Shown in pieces: positions 55,123 to 64,000 of a stretch of DNA of 64,000 bases (position 1 is the stretch's first letter; every line of letters starts with the position of its first letter). The translations under genes and the position numbers were made by a program. Origin of the DNA: Thecaphora thlaspeos (Eukaryota; Basidiomycota; Ustilaginomycetes; Urocystidales; Glomosporiaceae); assembly GCA_900291925.1 (NCBI GenBank), contig UWYS01000019.1, forward strand, positions 434,001 to 498,000, written 5' to 3'. The notes beneath the pieces are model-generated. The model was not told the DNA's origin, searched no databases, and saw nothing but the letters and a program-made list of their open reading frames with translations.

Positions 55123-56263
55123 ATGTCCGCCCGAAGCCTACACCCCTCGGTCCTCTTTGACCTCACCGGCAGGATCGCAATGATCACGGGCGGTGGGACG
55201 GGAATCGGCCTCATATGCAGGCTCGCGCCCTGAGCCAGGCTGGCGCCAAGGTCTACATCGTCGGACACCGTCAAGAGGTGCTCGAAAGGAGCGCTCAGCT
55301 CTACAGCCAGCCCAGCGCCCCCCTCATCGCTCTGCCAGGCGACGTCACTTCCAATCCGAGTGCCTCCGCCTCGCCGACGAGATCGCTAAGCGCGAGGGCA
55401 AGCTCGACATCCTCCTCAGCAACGCCGGCGTCGTCGGGCCAAAGAACGAAGGCACCAACACCGCCGATCCCTCTGGAGAGGCCCACCCCGAGCATCGCAA
55501 GAAGCTCTCGGTCGATGACTTTGTCAAAAAGGCGCTCGACGACAACGAACCGGAGCACTGGAAGGATCTTTTCGCCACCAACGTCTCTTCAACCTTCTTC
55601 CTCAGCATGGCCTTCCTTCCGCTCCTTGCCAAGGCAACCGATGAGACCAAGGGTTGGAGCTCGACGTTCATCACCACCGGAAGTATCAGTGGTATTACCG
55701 CCACCTCTCAACGACACTTCGGGTACAACAGCTCAAAGGCAGTGAGTGAGGGGTCTATCTAGCTTCAAGCGCTGACGACGACCGTGATCAGGTCGGCCGC
55801 TGACTCTCCTCTTGTATCGACTCTATGTGATTTCTCGGCCTCCTTTCCCCTTGTTCGCCCACTCGCGTGCCAGGCCGTCAATCATTTGACCAAGCTGATC
55901 GGATTTGAGATCGCCCAGGCGACGACGGCTAAAGTCCGCGTCAACTGCATCGCTCCTGGAGTCTTCCCCTCGCAAATGACGGCGAGTAACCGCGACCCCG
56001 AGACCAACCAGTCGAGCCTGCGCGAAAAGATGCCGACGCTGGCCGTCCCCGCTGGAAGGCCGGGACGAGAAGAAGACATGGTGCGCTGCGCCTATCCATC
56101 CTTGCGGAGGTCCGTAGGTCGTGATCCAGGATGAGCTGACCGATACGGCGTCCCCTTCCAATCCTTCTTACAGGCTTCCATGACGCTGTTCCTGGCGACC
56201 AACCAGTACGTCAACGGCCAGGTAATTGCCATCGATGGAGGCTTTACCCTCACTGAACCCTGA
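55123..56263 (+). pseudogene. Short-chain dehydrogenase/reductase with two frameshifts
   Basis: The coding trace runs over three exons (55123-55741, 55874-56080, 56174-56263) and would be about 304 residues if intact. The start gives a classic Rossmann motif, ITGGGTGIG. At about 55212-55216 the frame shifts: a 2-bp AT surplus separates GIGL from MQARALSQAGAKVYIVG. At about 55357 it shifts again: one base appears missing between ALPGDVTS and ECLRLADEIAKREGKLDILLSNAG. Beyond that the frame is intact through YNSSK (the active-site Tyr and Lys), the splice into AVNHLTKLIG, and the end NGQVIAIDGGFTLTEP. No intron fits either break, because the flanking motifs are contiguous in SDR enzymes. Either this is a recently inactivated gene or these are two sequence errors. 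Both later introns are still clean, which suggests recent loss or error. Confidence 0.82.
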
Positions 56264-57652
56264 GGGGCAAGGAAGCTCGGAGGTCCCGCTGTTGCCAAGC
56301 CAAATGAAACCTGGAAAAGGACGCACGACCGTATTGCCCCAAATCGTCATGTGCGAAGCGGGGCTGAAAGGGGGACCTTCATGGACACGTTCAGCACAGC
56401 ATGCTGCGTTGTGCGGGGAAATGTGATGGATCCGTGGGAGGTCCACGTAATGCTTAGTCCGACTGGGCGATGCTTCACGCTTCACCGTCGACGACGATGG
56501 TCCGACACGTCGGTCGACGCCGGTTCTTTGCACAGAGCGACACACAAGAAGGAACAAGGTTAGCCGCAAGCTAAGCTAGGTGCCGCCATCGCCTTGGCCG
56601 CCACCCTGCAGGGGCCCGCCCCGCGAGGCGCACGCACAATTAAATGTGAGGCAGGTCCAAATGACGGGCTGACAAAGTAGACGGCCGCCATGCCTCGACG
56701 CTCCGCAAACTAGGTACCTTGGAATCGTCTCGCTCCCCGAGAGGCTCTCGAGGCAGTTGTCGTCTGGCTGAGCTTATTCTATGAGCCGCATGTCCTCGTC
56801 GGTCGAGGTGGCAGCGAGGTCATTCAGATACAATATGTATATAAATTATATATAATGGGACCCTGGCGCGCGTCGGCGACGACGCCAACGGCCCATCCGA
56901 TCTTGGTCCTGGCCGCCCCTCGCTCACCGCTTCCATTATAATCTGAAGAGAGCGACGGAGCCTCTCCCTTTCCCCCGCCTCCCCTGCCTCTTCTCTCGTC
57001 GCCCTCCGTCCCCATTCGAGGGTATCACCACCAGCCCCCCCTTTTTCCCTCGACGCTACCCTTTGTTCTCCGTAATAGGGGCAGATCAGCGCGCACACTC
57101 CTTCGGCCGACTGCTCAGCGGGCGGCACATTCCGTGCGCGAACGGTCTCCTCTGTTACGCAGATCGGCCAGCCTGGACCTCAGAGCAGCTGCAGCTGCCC
57201 TTGCCTTGCCAGCCGAGCAGGCCCCTCAGAGCAGGACGGCCAGGACCACACTTCTGTGATCAGCCCGAGGAAGCGCAGTTAGAGAGCGAACGGTAGGCTA
57301 TCGATCGCTGGCTTCTCCGACTCCTCTTTCTCACAGCGCTGACCATCCTTCGACCCTCTTTATCCTCGGCCCCAACGCGCAACAACCACCACCACCGTCG
57401 TCATCGTCATCGCAACAGCCACTGCCCCTGCTATCGGCTCTATAGTCGTCCCTGCTACTGCTACTGCCGTTGCCATCGCCACCGCCACCGCCATCACCAC
57501 TGAGAAAATCTCCATCTGCTCCTTCTGCTCACCTGCTGCACCATTCTCTCTCTGTTTCGACCCCTGCCGACGAAAAGCATACTGCATGACCGACGCTCGG
57601 ACAGGCTCGCGGGCATTTCCTCAGACACAGCTCATAACCAGGTAGCTCGAAG
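56264..57652. other. 1.4 kb intergenic region with an AT-rich island
   Basis: No supported gene. An almost pure A/T stretch at about 56827-56857 contains several TATA-like words. From about 57360 onward the plus strand becomes CCA/CTGC-rich, as expected for the leader of the downstream BTB-like gene. Confidence 0.45.
56827..56857. promoter_or_regulatory. AT-rich island with TATA-like words
   Basis: About 31 bp contain only three G or C, including TATATAAATTATATATAAT. It may be a promoter element on either strand or a terminator; it lies 0.8 kb before the BTB-like gene. Confidence 0.35.
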
Positions 57653-59802
57653 ATGCCTTCTCCTCCACGGAGGTTGCCTCCACAATCGCTATCGCCATAT
57701 ACCACCGAGCCTCCCCAAGGAGCGAAGTCGCTCGATGCTAACGACGACATCAGCGACGCAGAGGCTGAGCACGAGGTCATCGACGACGCCGGTCTCTTCC
57801 CGCACGCACAGCGGTCAGAGGACGTGACCGAGATCTGGCCCAAAATTCAACCTCACCAGCAGCTACAGGCGTCCGGGTCGTCACTGCCGTCGTTGCCGCT
57901 GCCACAGTTGTCACAACCACTTGTCTCTTCGGATCCCGTCTCTTCACAGCCTCGCCAGCCGCTTGTGCCGCTAGCGTCCTTGATAGCGACACCAGACACC
58001 TCGAAGCCCGTAGATGCCTTCGCCGAACGTAAGTTGAGACCTGCCGTCGACCTTGGCGAGCGAGTGAGGAGATCTGGCCAGGCCAGCTACTCGTGTCCTA
58101 CTTCAACCGTCGCATCGCCCCTCCTGAGGTCGGCGCGGCCGGCCGAATACCGCAAGGGAAGGTCTCTGTCTAGCGACGACGCGGAGAGAATAGCGCAATA
58201 CATCGGCTTGTCGCAAGCGCTTCCTCCTTTCCTTCCCGATTTAGGGAAGGAGACCCGCGAGCCTGCTGGCTACCAGGAGGGGGAGCATGCGTCCGCGAGC
58301 TCCCAACACGTCGCCACGGCGACAAAGCCGGACCACGACGCCGACTCAGACGTCGCATCGCGCGCCTCGCCTTCCACGAAGACAGACGCTCGGCGGAGCC
58401 AGCCGATGGAGGCAGTCGCCCTTGTCCAGAAGGACTTGTGGAGATTTGAAGGACGAGACGTATCAAGGAACGACGATACCCAAGCAGAAACCTTCATAGG
58501 CGGCGGTGGAGGAGTCGTACTGGAGCTGCAACCCAGCGGTTCGCTGCAACAGCCCGAGGCTACCAAGCAGGAGCCGAAGCCAGAACCTGACTCGCAACCG
58601 CCATTGTTCAAAAAACGACAACGTACCAGAAGGCGGCCCGTCGTCGCCGTCGCGAAAGGCAAGGGAAAGGCGATGGGCACACCTGAACGTAGCCGAGCCC
58701 CCCGTGGGAGTCCGTCGGAACAGCCTGCGCCGCCGCCGGCACCCTCGGACGGCCAGAGCGCCTCCGATCCGCAGAGCCAAGCAGCACAAAGGGGCGCCTC
58801 AAGTGTCGTCCTTCCGTACCCGGGTATCTCCGAGCCATCAAGCAGCAAGTTGGGCGTTGGAAACTTCGTTCCGCCAGAGGCCCCAGCGACGATGGCAGTC
58901 CCAACGTCTTCGAGACCTGAGCCCGACTTATTAAGTCCAGGCGACGCGCAGCAACCTCGCGGCCTACCGTCGCTTTACCCGCCTTACCGGCAGCACCATG
59001 AAGGAGAGCCGGAACCCGGCCTACCGCCGGAGCAGCAATCAGGACAGCCAAGCGCGACCGCAGGTACTGCCCTGGGTGCAAGGACCTGGGCCACCCAGCC
59101 GGCAGCAGGGACGTCATCGGCGAGTGGCAACTTGGCCTTCAGCAACCGGGCAGGCTGGCGAGAACCCTGTATGGACCTGGTCGACCCGCGCATCCTGACC
59201 GGCTCGTGGCACCACAACACGATCTGGACGTTTTGGGACTGCCTTGCACCATTCGGTGCGCGCGGAAACGACCTCCTGATCTGCAGCAGCGATGGGATGG
59301 CGTTCCCATGTGCCAGCTACGTGAGTGCGTTCGCCACTGCGCCCCAGAAACCTACCTAGATCAGCACCAATGCCTCAGCATAGCGAGCAGGGCACAATGG
59401 TGACAAGCTGACGGCAGAGTAAATCGAGATCCATCTCGTCTGTTGACGAAATTAGAACCCATGCTTCAATTCCGAGGTGCTCCGGAGGGTGGTCAGCCAT
59501 CCGCCGGCCGACTTGAAGCGGGTCTTGACAAACAATAGGGCGGAAAACGAGTTGATCTTTGGTTACCAGCCCGAGCCGGTCGTGATCGTCGACGAAGTGA
59601 GTGCGGGCGGTCCCAAGACCAGGCTCGAACCTCTCGCCCCACATGGCTCAAGACTCACGCACTGAACCGCTTCGTGCTGCCTCTCAAACAGGACTGGCGG
59701 GCGACCAATCTCCTCCTCCTTCTTGTCCACCCGATTCCGCAAATATACCTACCAGACAGGGCAACCGCGGAACTGGCAATGCGCCTTGGTTTTGACTGTT
59801 GA
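57653..59802 (+). CDS. BTB/POZ-like domain protein with a long disordered N terminus
   Basis: The minimal model has three exons: 57653-59320, 59456-59596 and 59692-59802, giving about 639 residues. The first 510 residues are Ser/Pro/Gln-rich and disordered, with a basic patch (KKRQRTRRRP). The C-terminal part looks like a fungal BTB fold: GNDLLICSSDGMAFPCAS, then across introns NSEVLRRVVSHPP, FGYQPEPVVIVDE and DWRATNLLLLLVHPIPQIYLPD. BTB domains mediate dimerisation or link targets to Cullin-3 ligases. The 3' end is uncertain. The frame stops at 59802 after LGFDC, but a further exon near 59947-60077 encoding QITKAVEVATKRLQELDDLE and a Pro-rich end looks coding. It could be joined through a weak donor at 59798 (GTTGAG), extending the protein to 60077. 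Confidence 0.68.
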
Positions 59803-60077
59803 GTAAACTGTAGCCCACACATTCTTCCCCTCGCGGCCACACCGTCTTGCTGGCCGCGCTGTTGCAGCTGTTGTTGCTCACGCCCTTACCCCCTTTGTGC
59901 GGCGTCTCTCGCTTGCCCCACTTCGACGGACGGAAACAACGAGCAGATCAAATCACCAAGGCAGTCGAAGTGGCAACCAAGCGGCTCCAGGAGCTTGACG
60001 ACCTCGAGCGGGCCGGGACGCTTCATCGTCCTCCACAGCCACCGCCGCCGTCGCCGCCGCCGCCATCACACGTCTAA

Positions 60078-60919
60078 TCAGTCAACCTTTGAGTATCCAG
60101 CTAGCATGATGGGATCGCGCGCCACGCAACGACCCCTCCGACGGGGGGCGTGAACGAGCAGGGGACGGACCAACGAATCCAGTGGTCGAGGCAGCTTGCA
60201 TCAATCAAAGAGAGCAGAGCAGCACCAAAGCGGCCGGCGAGTGGGGGGAGGGGAGGGGCAGCTGCAGCATCGACAAAAGGGTTGGCATGGTGACTGCGTG
60301 GCTACGCCAACCCTGCTGCCAAGATTTTGACCAACGCCCGTCATCGTCGTTGGTTCTCGGCGATATGCCGCCCTATGTACGCCGAGGAAGGCGCAGCACG
60401 CCCGCTCGCCCGAAGTCTACGGTGTCGTCACGTCAGCACAGTTGGCATATCGCGTACGTTGGCACACTGAATGAGTGGGCGTACAAAGATTGGGCAACAG
60501 AGACGATATCAATGTGCGGGAGCGAGGTGGAAGCGCATGCTTCCGCCCGGCGCGCCAACGCTAGGCGCCCTTCCAACAGCGCGGCCGGGTAAAGACAGCT
60601 TTGCGCCCAGTGGCGCAGGGCTAGACGCCTCACCGAGCAGAGCATAAATTTGACTGTCCCCGTTGAGGCCCCTTCCCAGCCCGAGACACAGGAGACGGTC
60701 CTCTTCCTTTCTCGTCGCCCCTACCATTCTTCCCCCTTTGCTTCCCAAGGCTTTCGTCCTCGAAAAAAGGTATAAAGCTCCCTTAGTTCAACCCCAGCCC
60801 GTCCACCGCGCCTCTCACCATCCAATCAAAGCACAACACATCGAAGCATTCTTCAGACCCCACAGGCCGTAGCCCACAGCTCAACCAGACCAACCCCGCC
60901 CTCTCTCTTTCTCTTCACC
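60078..60919. promoter_or_regulatory. Intergenic region and promoter of a small secreted protein
   Basis: No supported gene. The right 250 bp form a compact promoter and leader: a TATA box, then a CA-rich leader with AACCAGACCAACC-like sequence and a CT stretch before the ATG. Confidence 0.5.
60771..60777 (+). promoter_or_regulatory. TATA box of the small secreted protein gene
   Basis: TATAAAG lies 149 bp before the start codon, a position that fits a TATA-driven, regulated fungal promoter. TATA boxes are otherwise rare in front of genes here. Confidence 0.65.
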
Positions 60920-61410
60920 ATGAAACTTACCATCTCCTTCGCACTCCTCACACTCGCCATCGTCGGAGTAGTGGGCCAGGAAGCAGTCGGCAAGGGCGCA
61001 GTCCAAAAAGATGTAACCTACACTCTTAACTGCGGCGCCGATGACGGCGTGATCGACTGGAACTTGGGCAAGAACTCCATCCGATACCGAGGGTCTGAAA
61101 AGCAAGTTGGTTGGAAGATCAAAGCTGGCACTGCGATCGTCGCCGAAGGAGATCGTGAAGGTTTCGTCGCTGTGAGGAATAAGCGCACAGTTCTGGCCAT
61201 CTACAGGGACGTCAAGGCCAAAAGACATTCTAACCTTGAAGTTGTTGGTACGTATCCACTCTGCTTGTCGAGCGGAAGAGGGATCAAGTTCGTACGACTG
61301 ATCATGATGGTGTTACTTGATCGCTTCGATTCTGGTTCCTCACAGATTTAAAGGGCAAGTCGCTATGCCTGCCTCCCACCGACAGTCAATGGATGCTGCG
61401 CAAATACTAG
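60920..61410 (+). CDS. Small secreted protein, candidate effector
   Basis: Two exons (60920-61247 and 61346-61410) give 130 residues. A clear signal peptide (MKLTISFALLTLAIVGVVGQ) is followed by about 110 mature residues with few cysteines. Segments include VTYTLNCGADDGVIDWNLG, GWKIKAGTAIVAEGDREGFV, TVLAIYRD and, after the intron, DLKGKSLCLPPTDSQWML. Two cysteines could form one disulfide bond. I do not recognise the family. Small size, secretion signal and a TATA promoter fit a regulated secreted protein such as an effector or surface protein. The intron (GTACGT...CAG) is in frame; unspliced reading would give a less credible hydrophobic end. Confidence 0.7.
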
Positions 61411-62055
61411 TAAGATCTACGGGCGTCTCAAGTACTCCTCACTGTCATCGACGCCAAGTCGCATCGCATCGTATCTTTTCTTGATTCGCCAGACGCAACA
61501 AAACGACAAAACGAAGCAAGAATACGACCCTATCGCACCCCTCCGCTACCCGGCGGGCCACCCCGTCTTCCTGAACGATCGCTCGATCGATTCCACCTCT
61601 CACCACGTTGTACCTCATCATTTTCTCATCAAACAATATAGCCAAAGAAAAGATTATCCAGCGCGTTCTCGCAACTACATTTCTACTCGACAAGTCAACC
61701 GTCATCGAGCCTCCTTCCTCCCGTGGGTGTGGTTGTATATCGACGAGAGATCTAACCACCCGTCGTTCAACACTACCTAGCTTCCTTCTGAATGCGCCGA
61801 TGCGGGCGTCAAGAAGACCACATCCCAGCCTCCATGTGGCGTTTACACCTCCGGTCTTTCGCTTCGTCCCAACACGACACGACACGAATCTCACGCAGAC
61901 GATGATGGGAAAGATATGTGCGTGCAAAACGAGGTCACAGCTCAATATGGTATGCCGGGAGAAAGAAGAAACAATGCAGCTATCCGAGCCATCCAGAATA
62001 CGACGCTAAAGAGAGGCCACACATGCTTTCAGGTGTCAGTCAGAGAAACCTAGTT
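61411..62055. other. Convergent intergenic region
   Basis: This lies between the 3' ends of the secreted protein gene and the SPRY gene. It is the least GC-rich stretch of the right arm. No coding sequence or canonical poly(A) signal was recognised. Confidence 0.5.
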
Positions 62056-64000
62056 CTACCTGCCCGTCATCCAGCTCCACCATCCACCGGCCCCCGTTGC
62101 TCCCGACTGTCCGGCGTTCCTCCTCGTGTTTTCATCTACGCTCCTCTCGTATCTCTCTTCTTCGCTCGTCGTCTCCGTCCCCGTCCCCGTCCCCGTGCCA
62201 GAGGCGCCGGGCGTGGGCGACCCCACCGAGAGTGGCGTCAACAGTCCCCTGTCTCCTAGCATCCCTAGCACCGCATTGGCAATGGCATGGCTACGTCCAC
62301 TCGACCTCCTCGCTCCCAGACTTCCCGTTCCACCCAGTCCATTCTCAAGCCAGCTGTCTCTGTACCCCGGCGAAGCACCGTTCATCCCTGTCGAGGCGGA
62401 AGCGGAAGAGGAAGACGTGTTGGTCCCGTCGTAAGGTGGAGAGGGCGATCGTCGACCCGCTTCGATGGCTGCTCTGAGCGTTTCCACTTGCGTCCCAAGA
62501 TGCGCGTTGGGGAAGGGGACGTTGGGAAAGTAGGAAGAAGAGGAGGAAGAGGTCCCGCTGCCGCTGCGTGGAGGCGCGAGGGTGGCGGTGCCGTCCGACG
62601 AGTTGAGAGAGTGCAGCGAGATGTCGAGGCGGTGCGGGGTAGGCGGGTTGGGTGGTGAGCCAACTGAGAGCTCCGATCGGCGAGGAGAAGTGTCGCGCAG
62701 GGACGATGGGCGGATGGGCGCGCCGCCAGCTACTGCATTTGGCGGGCGGCTGCTCCGTCCTGCTGGTTCTGCGGCAGCTGTTGACAACGACGTCCCTGCA
62801 GCTTCGGAAGCGGCTGCGCCGGTCGACAGGGTCGAGGGCACCCTCTCATCAAACGGCGAAACGGGAGGCGGGGGTGTGAGGTTGCCCGCTGGCCTTCCTC
62901 TCCTCCCAGCTGCACCCGCACCTGCTGCTCCTGTGCCGCCGCCGCTGCTCGTGCCCTGGCCCGTCCCGGTCTCGATCAGAATGCTGCCACGCTCCTCCCC
63001 ATAGGCCGGCGGCGGTGCAAGGGTGCCGACCATCGGCGCCAGTCCCCACTTCTTGACGTTAGCCTCAATGAAGACGAAGCCAGCCTGTCCAAGGTTGACG
63101 TGAATCTCGCACGCTCCGTCCGCGCCGACGGTGGGGAAGAGGTTGTACCTGTTCAGCCCGATGAAGGCGTCCTCGAGCCTCTTGCCATTCCGCGTGAAGA
63201 AGACGGTTCCGGTGCGCGGCCGGTAGCCGACGCCGATCACGTCGCCCTGCTGGTAGGCAGGGCCGTAAGACTGGGCGGCAAAGGGATGATTGTGGCTCTT
63301 GAAGCCGTCTGCGCTAAAGTAGCCGATCGAGAACTTGCTCCAGCCGGGCAGGCGGAAGGTCGGGTAGGGCTTCGTCGTCAGGCCAAGAGCCACGTTGGTC
63401 CCATCGGGCTTGTTGAACATCTTTGCCTCCCAGTAGTAGACCTCGTTGACCTTGGGGAGCGGTAGGTTGGACTGAACGCAGCACCCTCCGCCCTCGCTCG
63501 GCGCCATGCCTTCGCCGTCGGCGAGGAAGGTAATCTCTGTGCGAGCCTCGACGTAGACGCTAGGGTTGCTTTCGTAGTCCGGATCGAAGCTCCACGCGCT
63601 TACGCCCTTTTCCTGGATGCTGAGGAACTGGCTGAGGGTGATGTCGGTGCTCTGCGAGCCGGGCGGGTAGGAGAGCGTCCAGTCCTTCGCCCGTGCGTAG
63701 CCCTGCCGCGTCGCGGGGTCCTGTAGCTCAAGCCAGCGCTGCTCGACGCCGTCGATGTAGCCAGTTGCGTCAAGGACCTCTTCGCGCCCGACGTCAACGG
63801 GCCCCTCGGATTCGCCAAGGGCGATCCGGGCCCGCCTGCGGACGAGGATGACGAGGATGATGAAGAGCAGGAGGAGGAGGAGGAGTGTCGAGAGGAGGAT
63901 GAGAAGCGGCAGGACGAGCGCGAGCGTGTCGTCGCTGCCGCCCCGCGGCCGTGAGTAGATGGGCTCGTCGATGTCGATCCCGCCGCCCGGTGGCACCGTC
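62056..64000 (-). CDS. SPRY-domain membrane protein, Ssh4/Ear1-like ubiquitin-ligase adaptor (5' partial)
   Basis: The frame is open from the stop at 62056 to the right edge, so at least 646 residues are visible and the start lies outside the window. A transmembrane helix (about visible residues 24-52, Leu/Ile-rich) is followed by a basic stop-transfer RRRAR. A SPRY domain spans about 186-322 (VYYWEAKMF, NVALGLTTKPYP, GWSKFSIGYFSADG, GDVIGVGYRPRTGTVFFTRNG). A PPAY motif at about 339-342 fits the PPxY that recruits the Nedd4-type ligase Rsp5. Membrane anchor, SPRY and PPxY together are the layout of Ssh4 and Ear1, which help ubiquitinate and sort cargo at endosomes and the vacuole. The C-terminal 300 residues are Ser/Gly/Thr-rich and disordered, ending in GGWWSWMTGR. 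Confidence 0.85.
   Translation of the reverse strand, partial: TVPPGGGIDIDEPIYSRPRGGSDDTLALVLPLLILLSTLLLLLLLFIILVILVRRRARIALGESEGPVDVGREEVLDATGYIDGVEQRWLELQDPATRQGYARAKDWTLSYPPGSQSTDITLSQFLSIQEKGVSAWSFDPDYESNPSVYVEARTEITFLADGEGMAPSEGGGCCVQSNLPLPKVNEVYYWEAKMFNKPDGTNVALGLTTKPYPTFRLPGWSKFSIGYFSADGFKSHNHPFAAQSYGPAYQQGDVIGVGYRPRTGTVFFTRNGKRLEDAFIGLNRYNLFPTVGADGACEIHVNLGQAGFVFIEANVKKWGLAPMVGTLAPPPAYGEERGSILIETGTGQGTSSGGGTGAAGAGAAGRRGRPAGNLTPPPPVSPFDERVPSTLSTGAAASEAAGTSLSTAAAEPAGRSSRPPNAVAGGAPIRPSSLRDTSPRRSELSVGSPPNPPTPHRLDISLHSLNSSDGTATLAPPRSGSGTSSSSSSYFPNVPFPNAHLGTQVETLRAAIEAGRRSPSPPYDGTNTSSSSASASTGMNGASPGYRDSWLENGLGGTGSLGARRSSGRSHAIANAVLGMLGDRGLLTPLSVGSPTPGASGTGTGTGTETTSEEERYERSVDENTRRNAGQSGATGAGGWWSWMTGR

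Noticed and set aside
54720..55274. Minus-strand open frame of about 184 residues over the dehydrogenase start
   Set aside because: It is Val/Gly low-complexity translation antisense to the CCA-rich leader and the dehydrogenase first exon.
55123..55365. Introns as an explanation for the dehydrogenase frame changes
   Set aside because: The flanking SDR motifs are contiguous and no GT-AG pair of workable length lies between them, so indels are the simpler reading.

Overview
The window is nuclear DNA from a filamentous or yeast-like fungus, most likely a basidiomycete and plausibly one of the smut-related Ustilaginomycotina. The reasons are the GC-rich coding sequence, the short GT-AG introns (about 70-270 nt), small and micro exons, very Ser/Ala/Pro-rich disordered proteins, and family-level likeness to basidiomycete proteins. 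That placement is inference; no ribosomal marker is present. I assembled the exon models by hand from splice consensus, frame continuity and family conservation.

Left part (0-12 kb): a CZIB/DUF866 zinc protein (-), an unrecognised 832-residue disordered protein (-), the exocyst subunit SEC15 (+) and a secreted double-psi beta-barrel protein (-). Middle (12-29 kb): a large FG nucleoporin (-), ATG8 (-) divergent from the FACT subunit SPT16 (+), an alkyltransferase-like DNA repair protein (-) divergent from a TRIC-like cation channel (+), and an alpha/beta hydrolase (-). Centre (29-35.4 kb): 6.5 kb without a gene I can support, holding a dense cluster of a TACAGTA/TACTGTA motif, GTAC-rich palindromes, homopolymer tracts and one good TATA box. 

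Right part (35-64 kb): a CLG1/PCL-type cyclin (+), a WD40 protein (-), a 4.9 kb gene-free leader region, the chromatin regulator SNT2 (+), an AP-1-like bZIP factor (+), a ChaN/Tiki-like protein (-) divergent from a small single-pass membrane protein (+), a short-chain dehydrogenase broken by two frameshifts (+), a BTB-like protein (+), a small secreted protein behind a TATA box (+) and a SPRY/PPxY membrane protein of the Ssh4/Ear1 type (-) that runs off the right edge.

The genes do not form an operon or an obvious biosynthetic cluster. They are mostly housekeeping functions: secretion and vesicle tethering, nuclear transport, autophagy, chromatin, DNA repair, cell-cycle and transcription control. 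The less ordinary parts are the micro-exon genes (ATG8, ATL, CZIB), the motif-rich 30.9-34.1 kb stretch, the frameshifted dehydrogenase and the two secreted proteins. I found no CRISPR array, rRNA, tRNA, transposase or viral gene. No clear undescribed system stands out; the motif cluster is the nearest candidate.
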